A stretch of DNA of 64,000 nt from an uncultured Roseovarius sp. (GTDB lineage Bacteria; Pseudomonadota; Alphaproteobacteria; Rhodobacterales; Rhodobacteraceae), in the NCBI GenBank assembly GCA_947499555.1, contig CANMOU010000002.1, positions 507,001-571,000 on the forward strand. Direction: 5' to 3'. Shown piece by piece: positions 9,065 to 18,630 of this stretch (positions are counted from its first letter, which is position 1; every line of letters begins with the position of its first letter). Both the position numbers and the translations under genes were made by a program. The notes beneath the pieces are model-generated. The model searched no databases. It saw only the letters and a list, made by a program, of their open reading frames with translations, and was not told the origin of the DNA.

Positions 9065-10428
9065 CAGGGGATGTACTCTCCGAACAGGTAGTCGGGGAAC
9101 CACAATGCAATTCCCGGGAACTGATACATGAGTACCATGCACAAAATGACGATCCCGAGATAGGGCATAAGCCCTCTAAAGATCTCCACGAGTTCGATCT
9201 GCTTCTTGAGCACCCCTTTCAGGTAGTAAGCCGACATCGCCATAGGCGGGGTTAGGAACGAGGTCTGGAGGTTGAGTGCCACCAGCATCGCGAAAAAATA
9301 TGGGTTCACGCCAAAAGTCTCAAGCATTGGCAGGAAAATAGGCACGAAGATGATCAGAATTTCTGACCACTCAAGAGGCCAACCCAACAAGAAGATGATC
9401 AACTGAGCAAGGACAAGAAACTGCCAGGGCTCCAGGTTCATGGCCAGGAACCAGTTTTCGATCACATCATGTCCGCCAAGAAAACTGAAGACCGAGGCAA
9501 AGGTCCATGAGCCTACGAACAACCAACAGACCATTGCTGTCGCCTTGGCCGTCAGAAAAACGCTTTCCTTGACCTTTTGCCATGTGAGAGAGCGATAGAG
9601 CGCCGCAAGCACAAGCCCGCCAAGTGCACCCATGGCCGCCGCTTCAGCCGGTGTCGCCAAACCGCCTAGGATGGACCCCAGCACCAGCATGATCAACACA
9701 GTCAGCGGTACAAAGCTGATCAACAGATCCAGGTAAATTTTTGATGGAGGAGGAATATCTTCATCACGCGGCTTGGGCGCGATCGATGGAGTGATCGTCA
9801 CGCGGATCATGACATAGACGATGTAGAGCCCAGCCAGCAGAAGCCCGGGAAACACAGCAGCCGCATAAAGGCGCAGCGGCGAAAGCTCTGCGATTGCAGC
9901 GTAGACGATCAGCATGATTGACGGCGGGATCAAGATGCCCAATGTCCCGCCGGCGCAGATTACGCCAGAGGCGAAACTTTTGTTGTAGTCGGCATTTTTC
10001 ATTGCCGGATAGGCCAACAAGCCCATCAAAGTCACAACCGCGCCAACGATACCTGATGCCGTTGAAAACACCGCACAGGTCAGCAATGCAGCAATCGCCA
10101 GGCTGCCCGGCAGGTTGCGCGCTGCCATGTAGAGCGAGAAAAACAACCGGTCCACAATGTTGGCACGTTCGACCACATAGCCCATGAACAAAAAGAGCGG
10201 GATGGCCACAAGCGTGTCATTTTCCATCACCGAATATGTGTTCTGGTTCAACAGATAGAAGATGTTGTTGTCGAAGATGCCCGCGATACTGTCGGGTGCA
10301 CCTTGATAGTAGGCGTAGTAGCCAAAACCCACACCCATCGCGAGCAGGGTAAAAGCGATGGGGAAGCCGAGCAGCACCAGCACGATGAAGAGGCTCAGCA
10401 TTAATATGGCGACTTGAGGGTCCGTCAT
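9064..10428 (-). CDS. TRAP transporter large permease (DctM type)
   Basis: 454 residues, highly hydrophobic, with the 11-13 membrane helices expected of DctM proteins. It contains family landmarks such as the early VAIPLFLFMGYV and GGTLGILIPPSIMLIVYA, and ends in a helix near LMYQFPGIALWF. Sequence features place it with the mannitol/chloroaromatic-type branch, whose DctM runs about 450 residues. It lies 31 bp after the small permease gene and overlaps the amidase start by one base. Together with the DctQ and DctP genes it makes a sodium-driven importer for an organic anion. Confidence 0.93.
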   Translation of the reverse strand: MTDPQVAILMLSLFIVLVLLGFPIAFTLLAMGVGFGYYAYYQGAPDSIAGIFDNNIFYLLNQNTYSVMENDTLVAIPLFLFMGYVVERANIVDRLFFSLYMAARNLPGSLAIAALLTCAVFSTASGIVGAVVTLMGLLAYPAMKNADYNKSFASGVICAGGTLGILIPPSIMLIVYAAIAELSPLRLYAAAVFPGLLLAGLYIVYVMIRVTITPSIAPKPRDEDIPPPSKIYLDLLISFVPLTVLIMLVLGSILGGLATPAEAAAMGALGGLVLAALYRSLTWQKVKESVFLTAKATAMVCWLFVGSWTFASVFSFLGGHDVIENWFLAMNLEPWQFLVLAQLIIFLLGWPLEWSEILIIFVPIFLPMLETFGVNPYFFAMLVALNLQTSFLTPPMAMSAYYLKGVLKKQIELVEIFRGLMPYLGIVILCMVLMYQFPGIALWFPDYLFGEYIP

Positions 10429-10459
10429 GATCTTGTTCTCTTGATGTTAGTGTGACGGA

Positions 10460-11029
10460 CTACGATTTCGCGTCGTCCATGTGCATCAGCATGTCTTCGG
10501 TTTCATGCACGTCATCGAGGCGTTCAAGCCACTCGCCCGAGCGCATCGCCAACCAGCAACGCATCATTTCCGCAAGGCCCTGAAGCATCAGCAAAAACCC
10601 CGCAACGGGGATCAGCGTCTTGAAGAAATAGATTTGGATGCGCGCAGGGCTGTTCCAGCTCACTTCCTTGTAGCGCCAACTGTCGGATGCAATTTCCCAG
10701 CCATACCAGAAAAGTGCAATCATTCCGGGGAAGAAGAAGAGAATGTAGAGGACAAAATCCACCCGCGCCTGCCAGCGAACACTGAAGAGCCGATAGAGCA
10801 CATCGCCGCGCACATGTGCATCCTGAGCCAGAGCATAAGCGCCTGCCATCAAGAATAGCGCACCGTACATCTGGACCATCATGTCAAAGGCCCAGACAGT
10901 CGGTGCGTTGAGGACGTATCGAACGAAAACTTCGTAACTGACCGAGAGGGTCAGTATCAGAATGCACCAACCGAAGGCACGCCCAACCCACTGGCTCAAG
11001 CCTTCGATTGCGTGAATAAATTTGACCAC
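10460..11029 (-). CDS. TRAP transporter small permease (DctQ type)
   Basis: 189 residues with four predicted membrane helices (about 15-35, 45-68, 88-110 and 130-152) in the DctQ arrangement, opening MVKFIHAIEGLSQWVGRAFGW. The conserved segment VRGDVLY between helices is present. It is longer than the shortest DctQ proteins, as usual in the mannitol/chloroaromatic branch. It sits between the binding-protein and large-permease genes on the same strand. The hydrophilic tail is acidic (DDVHETEDMLMHMDDAK). Confidence 0.92.
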   Translation of the reverse strand: MVKFIHAIEGLSQWVGRAFGWCILILTLSVSYEVFVRYVLNAPTVWAFDMMVQMYGALFLMAGAYALAQDAHVRGDVLYRLFSVRWQARVDFVLYILFFFPGMIALFWYGWEIASDSWRYKEVSWNSPARIQIYFFKTLIPVAGFLLMLQGLAEMMRCWLAMRSGEWLERLDDVHETEDMLMHMDDAKS

Positions 11030-11117
11030 GTCTGCCCCCTCCCCCGAGACTTCCCAAGGTCAACCGGGGTCCGCTCTGGGCGATCCCCGGTCAGTTAACT
11101 CAGCCGCCTAGCTGCGA

Positions 11118-12212
11118 TCAGCCAAAGTAGTGCTTGTAGGCAAGCTTATAGTCTGGCTGGTTCAGATTGAGATAGTTCATCACGTTCTTGGCGTAAGCCT
11201 TCTGGCTTTCAACTACTTTCGCAAAGAACTCGTCTTCGGCCGAAATGCGGTCGACGACGATGTCCCAGGCTTTCAGCTGTTCAGCCATCACGCTGTCAGG
11301 GGTGCGGTAGACATTCACACCCTGCTCGTCGCGCAATGTGACCAGGTCGTCGGCGTACCGCTTGGTGTTGTGCCAGTAGAAGTTGGAATTCTCTGCTTCA
11401 GAGGCGTATTTCAGGATCGCCTGAAGCTCTGGTGCGAGCGATTCATACTTCTCTTTGTTGAAGGTACACTCAAAGAATTCCTGGCTTTGGTGGAACGAGG
11501 CCAGATGGTAATGCTTGGACACGTCCTGCATACCAAAGTCACGGTCTGAGGTTGGATTGTTAAACTCTGCTGCGTCAATCAGGCCAGATTTCATTGCTGG
11601 CTGAATTTCGCCACCGGGCAATTGCACAACGGACATACCCATTTCCAGAAGAACATCAGCCGCGAGGCCAACCGTCCGGTATTTCAGACCACTCATCTGG
11701 CTGGCGTCTTTGATCTCTTCTTTGAACCAGCCCATCGGCTGTGCTGGCATTGGTGAGTTAAAGAACGATACGACGTTCAGACCAAGAGACGCCATCAGCT
11801 CGTCAAAGAGCTCCTGGCCGCCACCGTAGTGAACCCAGCCCAACACTTCCTGGCTCGACCAGCCAAAGCAAGGGCCGGTGCCAAAGAGCGAGGCTGCTTT
11901 GGATTTAGAATACCAGTAGGCCGGCACGTAGTGTGCCGCGTCCAGAACGCCACGGTGAACCGCGTCCTGCATCTGGCTGGTTTTCACAACCGAGTTGACC
12001 GGTAGAAGTTCGATCGTCAGAGCGCCGCCTGACATTTCGTTCACACGGTTAACATAGGACTGTGCATTCTCGAGAAAGATCCCGCCGCCCCAGGCAGCTT
12101 GCATCTTGAGTGTCACGCCTTCGGCTGCGTGAACGGCAGGAGCTGCGAGCGCGCCCGCGCCCACAAGTGCCGAGCCACGCAGAAACTTTCTGCGGTTTAG
12201 CGATTTTGTCAT
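11118..12212 (-). CDS. TRAP transporter substrate-binding protein (DctP family), Tat-exported
   Basis: 364 residues from MTKSLNRRKFLRGSA; a strong ribosome site GGGAGG lies six bases before this ATG, so the TTG four codons upstream is not used. The twin-arginine motif NRRKFLRG followed by a hydrophobic stretch and AVHA cleavage site predict folded export to the periplasm. The mature part fits TRAP binding proteins of the TakP/mannitol-chloroaromatic class, including LKYRTVGLAADVLLEMG with the conserved arginine that contacts the substrate carboxylate, and the PTSDRDFG loop. First gene of the transporter string; the ligand is probably an organic acid. Confidence 0.93.
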   Translation of the reverse strand: MTKSLNRRKFLRGSALVGAGALAAPAVHAAEGVTLKMQAAWGGGIFLENAQSYVNRVNEMSGGALTIELLPVNSVVKTSQMQDAVHRGVLDAAHYVPAYWYSKSKAASLFGTGPCFGWSSQEVLGWVHYGGGQELFDELMASLGLNVVSFFNSPMPAQPMGWFKEEIKDASQMSGLKYRTVGLAADVLLEMGMSVVQLPGGEIQPAMKSGLIDAAEFNNPTSDRDFGMQDVSKHYHLASFHQSQEFFECTFNKEKYESLAPELQAILKYASEAENSNFYWHNTKRYADDLVTLRDEQGVNVYRTPDSVMAEQLKAWDIVVDRISAEDEFFAKVVESQKAYAKNVMNYLNLNQPDYKLAYKHYFG

Positions 12213-12505
12213 GTTTCCTCCCAATATTTTCTTGATCTCTGCTTTTGATTTTTTTGGAGAACTGATGCTGCTCCATCAATTTCTGCCAAGGTCCGGGATA
12301 TCCCAAAGGCATTCGCAAAGATCAGGGTACTTCGGTGCATGCACCATCCCGAGGCGTAATTGTTAGCCCCGAGATGCGCGCATGTATAGCAAAAATTGGA
12401 CAGAGAAAGTAACCAATTCGCGTCACAGTTATGTGTAGCTCTTCAAGCCATTGAATTAGTTATAAAACAGCGTCCGCAATACGCTCGCATCATCGCTGAA
12501 ACCGG

Positions 12506-13153
12506 CTAGATTTTCTTTGCGTCAAGCCAGGCTTTGGCCAGGTATTCGGCTTGCGCGATTTCATCTGAGGTCATTGTTCTAGATACGTTTGCCAGATGCT
12601 TGGTCATCAAGTCCGCGCGCTGAATGGATGCGATCTTCAACCATTTATACGCTTGAACCTTATCCTTGGGCACGCCTTTCCCATCCAGGTACATGAATGC
12701 CAGATCGTGCTGCGCTAAGGCATGATCCGAGCGTGCGGCTTTTTCATACCAGTGGATCGCCAGTTCCTCGTCGCGCGCCACGCCCCAACCATTTTCTCGA
12801 AATACGCCGAGGCGATACTGCGCCTCGGTCACATTTTGAAGTGCCGCCCTGAGATACCATTGTGCGGCCTTGATGTCATCGCGCTCAAGACCTCTACCAT
12901 ATTCGTGCATCTGCCCGAGCGCATGCTGCGCATCCCGATCACCGTTTTGGGCCAACGGCAGCCATTCCTGCAACGCTTTGTCAAAATCGCCCGCCCTATA
13001 GGCCTTAAGACCACGGCCGAAGTCCGCCGCCAGAACGCTCCCCGCCGTCAGCAAACAGAAAAATGCTGTGAGCACACATAATTTAAAGGCCAGGATCAGA
13101 TGGCAATTCAAGTCTGGCAGTTTTGATACATGCACCATGTTCAGTTTTTCCAA
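12506..13153 (-). CDS. Secreted Sel1-repeat protein
   Basis: 215 residues. An N-terminal hydrophobic segment (about 20-42, ending SVLAADF) looks like a signal peptide. It is followed by at least three Sel1/TPR-like repeats with the usual A-x2-LG-x2-Y-x2-G-x-G pattern: DAQHALGQMHEYGRGLE, EAQYRLGVFRENGWGVA and LAQHDLAFMYLDGKGV. Such proteins act as protein-interaction scaffolds in the periplasm or envelope; no partner can be inferred. The start could also be the second methionine (MVHVSKL). It is isolated between the TRAP operon and malate synthase. Confidence 0.85.
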   Translation of the reverse strand: MEKLNMVHVSKLPDLNCHLILAFKLCVLTAFFCLLTAGSVLAADFGRGLKAYRAGDFDKALQEWLPLAQNGDRDAQHALGQMHEYGRGLERDDIKAAQWYLRAALQNVTEAQYRLGVFRENGWGVARDEELAIHWYEKAARSDHALAQHDLAFMYLDGKGVPKDKVQAYKWLKIASIQRADLMTKHLANVSRTMTSDEIAQAEYLAKAWLDAKKI

Positions 13154-13330
13154 ATTTGCCGCAGTGACATATGCCTCGTGCTTTTACCCTGTATGCGACA
13201 AAAGCCGTTTTGACAGAAATCACATTAGCACCAGCATTCGTCAGCGCCTTGCGCTGCGGCAAAAAATCATTGCGGGATGACCCATCCAGCGCCGCAAGGC
13301 CACGAAGCTTTATCTCCGGAGAAACAACAT

Positions 13331-15469
13331 CTATGTCGTTGCTTTCTTGGCCAAACGATATTCATGCAGAACAGGTTCTGTGTATCCCGATGGCTGCGCC
13401 CGACCCTTGAGAACGAGATCGCAGGCCGCCTGAAAAGCCAGCGACTCATCATTTCCACCCATGCGCTCGTAAGCGAGATCCCCTGCATTCTGGCCATCAA
13501 CGACCTTGGCCATTTTGCGGAATGCGGCCATAACTTGATCTTCATTGACCACGCCATGATGTAGCCAATTGGCGATATGCTGCGCGCTGATGCGACAGGT
13601 TGCGCGGTCCTCCATGAGGCCCACATTGTTGATATCGGGAACCGTGGAGCACCCGACTCCCTGATCGACCCAGCGCACCACATAGCCCAAGATGCCCTGA
13701 GCGTTGTTTTCGACCTCGCGGATAATATCCTCAGGCGACCAGGCGCGATAGGTAGCCAGTGGAATATCGAGAATGCTCTCAACAAAGGCGCGTTTGCCAC
13801 CTTTGCCAATGGCAGCCTGACGCTCGAACACGTCAACCTGATGATAGTGCAATGCGTGCAGAGTGGCCGCCGTCGGGCTGGGCACCCAAGCGCAGTTTGC
13901 ACCAGCCATCGGATGACCAATCTTCTCTTTCAGCATTGCGGCCATTTCGTCCGGGATGGCCCACATGCCCTTGCCGATCTGCGCCCGGCCAGGCAAGCCA
14001 CATTCGATACCAACATCAACGTTTTGGTTTTCGTATGCCGTGATCCATCCCTTGCGCTTTATAAAGTCCTTCCGTGAGAAAGGTCCCGCCTCCATCGAGG
14101 TATGGATTTCATCCCCTGTGCGGTCAAGAAAGCCCGTGTTGATAAAGGCCACGCGGTGTTTGGCTGCACGAATGCATTCCTTCAGGTTCACAGAGGTGCG
14201 GCGCTCTTCATCCATGATACCCAGTTTGACGGTGTATTGCGGAAGCCCCAAAATCTCTTCGACGAGCGTAAAGACCTCATCCGAGAACGCCACTTCCTCG
14301 GGCCCATGCAATTTTGGTTTGACCACATAGACCGATCCATGATCCGAATTGCCGCCCTCGCGTTTCAGATCGTGGATGGCAATTGCCGTGGTGCACATCG
14401 CATCCAGAAGACCTTCAAAGACTTCGTTGCCCTCGCCGTCAAGGATTGCGGGGTTGGTCATCAGGTGGCCAACATTTCGCACCCACATCAAAGAGCGTCC
14501 TTTAAGTTTGAACACCGTCCCGTCAGCGCGCGTGAACTCTCGATCAGGCGTAAGGCGGCGTGTTATGGTTTTACCACCTTTTTTGAACTGAGTTTCCAGA
14601 TCGCCTTTCATCAGCCCAAGCCAGTTGGAGTAGGTGAGCACTTTGTCCGCAGCATCCACGGCAGCAACACTGTCCTCACAATCCATGATCGTCGTCATCG
14701 CGCTTTCAAGGATTACATCCGACATGCCCGCCTGATCATGACGGCCAATGGGATGATCTCGGTCAAACTGCAATTCGACATGCAAACCGTTGTTGACCAG
14801 CAAAACCGAATCCGGCGACGCTGCATCGCCTTGGTAGCCCACAAATTTCGAGGGGTGTTCAAGCCGGTGGCCATCGACAAGCAACCCTTCAGCGTCCACC
14901 GAATAGCGCTTCGCATCGCCGTGACTGGCGCCATCAAGCGGAAAGAAATCGTCGAGAATGACCCGCACACGTGTGACCACGCGCGCACCTCGCCCCGTGT
15001 CATACCCCCCAGGCTTGGGTCGGCTCCCGATTGCGTCGGTGCCGTATAGGACGTCATAGAGAGACCCGAACCGCGCGTTGGCCGCATTGATGGCGTAGCG
15101 CGCGTTCATGACAGGCACGACAAGTTGTGGCCCAGGAACTTTCGAAATCTCGGGGTCCACATTCGTCGTTTCGATTTTGAAATTCGGACCCTCCGGCACG
15201 AGATAGCCGATCTCTTCCAAAAACGCCTTGTAAGCTTTCGGATCATGCGGTTCGCCACGGCGATTAATATGCCAGGCGTCGATCTTTGCTTGCAACTCTT
15301 CTCGACGCGCCAGCAAATCGCGGTTTTTGGGGCTGAGTTCGCGCACCAATCGTGCAAACCCGTCCCAAAACTGATCCGGGGTCACGTCCGTCCCTGGCAG
15401 AACATCTTCATCAACAAAGCTGGCGAGGCGGCGGTCGACCTGGAGGCTGTGTTTGTCTAAGCGCGTCAT
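13331..15469 (-). CDS. glcB: Malate synthase G
   Basis: 712 residues from [18 protein letters not shown], the normal length of the G isoform; the frame is open 22 codons further but without family support. It condenses glyoxylate and acetyl-CoA to malate. Landmarks are [34 protein letters not shown], the TIM-barrel loop [13 protein letters not shown] and the C-terminal [17 protein letters not shown] GlcG-type gene lies just upstream on the same strand, as in glycolate operons, but the glycolate oxidase genes glcDEF are not in this window. No good ribosome site precedes the start. Confidence 0.96.
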   Translation of the reverse strand: MTRLDKHSLQVDRRLASFVDEDVLPGTDVTPDQFWDGFARLVRELSPKNRDLLARREELQAKIDAWHINRRGEPHDPKAYKAFLEEIGYLVPEGPNFKIETTNVDPEISKVPGPQLVVPVMNARYAINAANARFGSLYDVLYGTDAIGSRPKPGGYDTGRGARVVTRVRVILDDFFPLDGASHGDAKRYSVDAEGLLVDGHRLEHPSKFVGYQGDAASPDSVLLVNNGLHVELQFDRDHPIGRHDQAGMSDVILESAMTTIMDCEDSVAAVDAADKVLTYSNWLGLMKGDLETQFKKGGKTITRRLTPDREFTRADGTVFKLKGRSLMWVRNVGHLMTNPAILDGEGNEVFEGLLDAMCTTAIAIHDLKREGGNSDHGSVYVVKPKLHGPEEVAFSDEVFTLVEEILGLPQYTVKLGIMDEERRTSVNLKECIRAAKHRVAFINTGFLDRTGDEIHTSMEAGPFSRKDFIKRKGWITAYENQNVDVGIECGLPGRAQIGKGMWAIPDEMAAMLKEKIGHPMAGANCAWVPSPTAATLHALHYHQVDVFERQAAIGKGGKRAFVESILDIPLATYRAWSPEDIIREVENNAQGILGYVVRWVDQGVGCSTVPDINNVGLMEDRATCRISAQHIANWLHHGVVNEDQVMAAFRKMAKVVDGQNAGDLAYERMGGNDESLAFQAACDLVLKGRAQPSGYTEPVLHEYRLAKKATT

Positions 15470-15477
15470 GGCATTCC

Positions 15478-15489
15478 ATTGTATACATT
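15478..15489. promoter_or_regulatory. Candidate GntR-type operator before glcB
   Basis: ATTGTATACATT contains the perfect palindrome TGTATACA (15480-15487) centred about 14 bases upstream of the glcB start. Cores with GTATAC are common in operators of the FadR/FCD branch of GntR regulators, to which glycolate regulators belong. The same bases could instead be a -10 region, so the assignment is tentative. Confidence 0.35.
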
Positions 15490-15604
15490 GAGCTCGCCCA
15501 GAAATAGCGAGAATTCGTCGGAACTCAATGATCAATCAATCACAGCACCTCAACCTTCAAAGAGGCCGCTCAGCAGACAAGCCACTTGCTCGGTTTGCCC
15601 CGTC

Positions 15605-16033
15605 TTAAATCTCGCCTTTGTATCCAGCGGCCTCGATTCCAGCCAGTCCTGCTGCCGCGTCGTTATCGGACGTATCGCCGGTAACACCAACGGCCCCGAT
15701 GATTTGACCAGCTTCATCCAACACCGCTATTCCGCCTGGAACGGGTACGACTTGACCGCCAAAAAGACCATTAACCGAGGTCATGAAATAGGCCTGCTGA
15801 TCGGCACGTGCCATCTGCGCGGTTCCCGCCATGCCAAGCATAACTGTCCCGTATGCTTTGCCGTGAGCAATCGCAAAACGCCCTGGCGAGGCGCCGTCTT
15901 CGCGTGCAAATGCTTTCACGTGGCCGCCACTATCCAACACAACAACGGAAAGAGGCTTAAGGTTCATCGCACGACCTTTTTCCAATGCTACGGAAATAAT
16001 CTTCTGCGCGGCGGTCAAATTTATTTCAGTCAT
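15605..16033 (-). CDS. glcG: GlcG/HbpS-family protein
   Basis: 142 residues, matching the single-domain GlcG/HbpS family (heme- or cobalamin-related ligand-binding folds): LDSGGHVKAFAREDGAS, IAHGKAYGTVMLGM, VPVPGGIAVLDEAG and the C-terminal GAVGVTGDTSDND. Length is usual. It is cytosolic (no signal peptide) and lies 135 bp upstream of glcB on the same strand, as in enterobacterial glc operons, where its role is still unclear. The symbol reflects that context. Confidence 0.82.
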   Translation of the reverse strand: MTEINLTAAQKIISVALEKGRAMNLKPLSVVVLDSGGHVKAFAREDGASPGRFAIAHGKAYGTVMLGMAGTAQMARADQQAYFMTSVNGLFGGQVVPVPGGIAVLDEAGQIIGAVGVTGDTSDNDAAAGLAGIEAAGYKGEI

Positions 16034-16443
16034 GATTCAGCTTCCATTCATTCATCAGCCTATTGGCACTGTGTTTGCCGTGAGGCGCAAAACCTTCTGC
16101 AAGGTCCAGGAGACCAGAGTAATTATCTCGAAGTATCTATGTCACGATGGACACTCAATGCCCAAAGCGAAAGAGCCCCGACCGACATATTTCTCTTGAG
16201 GCTCTTGCCTATCCCGTCTTTGTTCTAAATCGCTGGAGTTTCGAAGTGGTCCACGGGCGCTTCGGCGTAGTTGTCTGTACCGTTTGGGTTGCTGCGATTG
16301 GCCAGTTCGTTTTGGGGATCTGTGAAACTCAAAGCTACCGGCATCCGTTTAATCTTTGTACACTCGTGGCATTTCACCGGGCATTTATTCGCCCCCGGCG
16401 AGATTGTGCGATCGATGAACGGCCCAATGACGAAAGAATTGCG
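16034..16443. other. Divergent intergenic region between glcG and the MATE gene
   Basis: About 410 bp with no supported gene. The MATE reading frame stays open upstream to 16147, but the added 99 residues do not look like MATE sequence and the second frame on the minus strand is its shadow. It probably holds the two divergent promoters; I could not place them with confidence. Confidence 0.5.
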
Positions 16444-17862
16444 ATGACGACCGCGAAAAACGCCAAGTACACGACAGGTAGTATCATGCGTCACGTGTCG
16501 GTTTCGTCATTCACGGCCAGCATCGGTCTGATGGCGATCTATGCGGTTGATCTGATCGACTTGATATTCATCTCGATGCTTGGGCACGAGGAAATGGCAG
16601 CCGCGGCAGGCTATGCCAGCGCGCTCATGTTCTTTACCAGCGCCATCAATATTGGGCTCTCCGTCGCTGCTGGCGTCTTGGTGTCGCGGTCCATCGGTGA
16701 GGATGATGAGCTTGAGGCCCGCGAATATGCCACGAGCACGGCGATGCTTGTTATACTGACCGGGATCGCCATTCCTCTGATATTATTGATGAATGTTGAG
16801 TTTTTCGTAGGCCTGCTTGGCGCTACGGGGAAAGTGGCGGAACTGGCGGCAACTTATCTTTGGATCGTCATCCCGTTCACTTGGGTGTCGGGTCTGTCGA
16901 TGGTCACGGTTGCAGCGCTGCGATGCTATGGTGAGAACCGGCTGGCGATGTATCCGTCCCTGTTTGGGGCGCTGACCAATGCGGTGCTTGACCCAATCTT
17001 CATCTTCGTCCTCAACATGGGTCTGCCCGGCGCTGCCTGGGCAACGGTGGCGGCACGGTTCGTGACCCTGGGCCTGGCGCTTTATCCAGCCTTACGCAAG
17101 CACGAAGCCTTTGTACGGCCAAATTTCCGCTTGCTCTGGCGTGACCTTCAGACGGTGACTCATTTCGCCAGTCGGGCCGTGCTGGCCAATGTGGCCACGC
17201 CCATTGGCACCGCGATCGTAACTCGGGAAATGTCGAAATTCGGGCCAGAGGCGGTGGCGGGAATGGCGGTGATCGGAAGGATGACGCCCGTCGCCTTTTC
17301 GGTCATTTGGGCGTTGTCGGGCTCCATCGGACCCATCATCGGGCAGAATTTTGGTGCCGGCCACGTTGATCGTGTCCGGCGTGCCTATCTCGATGCGATT
17401 AAGTTTGTTGCGATCTATGTGCTGTGCATAACTATGATATTGCTGGCCTTCCGCGGCCCGATTGCTGATCTCTTCAATGCGGAAAACCTGACAAGAGAGC
17501 TGATTTACCTTTATTGTTTCCCCGTGGCGCTTTCGTCCTTCTTCAGCGGCTCTGTCTTTGTGGCGAGTGCCTCATTCAATACATTGGGGCGCCCGTCTTA
17601 TTCGACATGGCTAAACTGGGGGCAGAACACTCTGGGCACTTGGCCCTTTGTCATCGCCGGTGGAATAATGTTGGGTGCCGAAGGGATAATAATCGGACAG
17701 GCACTTGGAAGCATCATCTTCGCGTCCATCGCGATATGGCTTGGCTGGCGGCTGATAAAGAACCCGCCGCAGGAAAATATGCGGCATCGCAGCCATAGCG
17801 CGCTCTTTGGCCATGGCAGCCTTATCGCCCACACCTTGCAGAAGCATATGGACGACAAATGA
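16444..17862 (+). CDS. MATE family efflux transporter
   Basis: 472 residues from MTTAKNAKYTTGSIM, the normal MATE length; the longer open frame is rejected because its first 99 residues are not membrane-like. Twelve hydrophobic segments are arranged in two pseudo-symmetric halves: the first opens with VDLIDLIFISMLGHEEMAAA, the second with HFASRAVLANVATPIGT. Loops such as AMYPSLFGALTNAVLDPIFI are typical. These are cation-coupled exporters of drugs or metabolites; substrate unknown. The gene stands alone, followed by a weak hairpin. Confidence 0.92.
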   Translation: MTTAKNAKYTTGSIMRHVSVSSFTASIGLMAIYAVDLIDLIFISMLGHEEMAAAAGYASALMFFTSAINIGLSVAAGVLVSRSIGEDDELEAREYATSTAMLVILTGIAIPLILLMNVEFFVGLLGATGKVAELAATYLWIVIPFTWVSGLSMVTVAALRCYGENRLAMYPSLFGALTNAVLDPIFIFVLNMGLPGAAWATVAARFVTLGLALYPALRKHEAFVRPNFRLLWRDLQTVTHFASRAVLANVATPIGTAIVTREMSKFGPEAVAGMAVIGRMTPVAFSVIWALSGSIGPIIGQNFGAGHVDRVRRAYLDAIKFVAIYVLCITMILLAFRGPIADLFNAENLTRELIYLYCFPVALSSFFSGSVFVASASFNTLGRPSYSTWLNWGQNTLGTWPFVIAGGIMLGAEGIIIGQALGSIIFASIAIWLGWRLIKNPPQENMRHRSHSALFGHGSLIAHTLQKHMDDK

Positions 17863-17917
17863 TGCTGACGAGAAGAGCACGTCGTGACCACAATAAAACT
17901 GTACATTCCCATGACAA

Positions 17918-17944
17918 AACGACACCAAGTTTGTCGTGTTTGTC
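17918..17944 (+). terminator. Possible terminator after the MATE gene
   Basis: ACGACA (17920-17925) pairs with TGTCGT (17933-17938) across a seven-base loop, and GTTTGTCT follows. The stem is short, so this is a modest candidate. Confidence 0.4.
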
Positions 17945-17996
17945 TAAATCATTGCTCCGGTTTTCAGGTCGACAAGCGCATTAGGAGTATCAACCA

Positions 17997-18620
17997 ATGG
18001 ATTTCTTGACCTTGCAGAATATTATTGAAGCCGTCGGCTGGCTCGCTGTTGCTTTCAAATTGGCGACTCTGTCGATGAATTCGATGATCTGGTTGCGTGT
18101 TCTGGTGATTTTGTCGTCGATCTGCTTCATTGTTTATAGTGCTGTGTTTCAGATCTGGCCGCTTCTGGTGATTGAGGCCATTCTGGCTTGTATCAACGCC
18201 TATCGCCTCTATGAACTGATCGCGATGCGCAGATTGGTGACGCATATGACGGACGAATCTGAAACGGATTTTTCGACCGCCATGGCTTATGGCAAAAGAC
18301 GTGACATCCGGGCGGGCGATGTCCTTTTCGAGAAGGGTGATCCGGTAGACAGCCTTTACTATTTGGCTGAAGGCCTGGTTGAAATAGAAGGACAGGATGT
18401 GACTGTGCCGGCTGGGAATATTTTCGGCGAAATGGCGTTCTTCAACAGTAGTGCGGTGCGCATGGCGACAGTGCGGTGCGTCAAGGACACGGTTGTCTAC
18501 GAACTCAACGAAAAGCGCTTTACGCGATTGCAATATGAAGACCCGAAATTCGCCATGGCCGTCATGCGCCTTGTCACCAAGCGGCTCGTGGCAAATGCCG
18601 CGCATGCGCAAGAGGCCTAG
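17997..18620 (+). CDS. Membrane protein with cyclic-nucleotide-binding domain (Popeye-like layout)
   Basis: 207 residues. Residues 1-75 hold about three hydrophobic helices (10-26, 31-50, 53-73); 95-200 is a cyclic-nucleotide-binding jelly roll. The phosphate cassette is kept: FGEMAFFNSSAVRMATV (143-159), with the glutamate (E145) that contacts ribose and arginine (R155) that contacts phosphate. The turn AGDVLFEKGDPVDSLYYL is also typical. No DNA-binding or kinase domain follows, so it is a membrane sensor rather than a CRP regulator; three helices plus a C-terminal cNMP domain recall eukaryotic Popeye proteins. Converges on the HD gene 10 bp away. Confidence 0.85.
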   Translation: MDFLTLQNIIEAVGWLAVAFKLATLSMNSMIWLRVLVILSSICFIVYSAVFQIWPLLVIEAILACINAYRLYELIAMRRLVTHMTDESETDFSTAMAYGKRRDIRAGDVLFEKGDPVDSLYYLAEGLVEIEGQDVTVPAGNIFGEMAFFNSSAVRMATVRCVKDTVVYELNEKRFTRLQYEDPKFAMAVMRLVTKRLVANAAHAQEA

Positions 18621-18630
18621 TTTGCCGCGG

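Noticed and set aside
13313-13322. TCTCCGGAGA palindrome after malate synthase as terminator
   Set aside because: Five-base arms with no loop or T-run are too short to support.
14102-15049. 315-codon plus-strand frame opposite malate synthase
   Set aside because: Shadow frame; malate synthase G is certain on the other strand.
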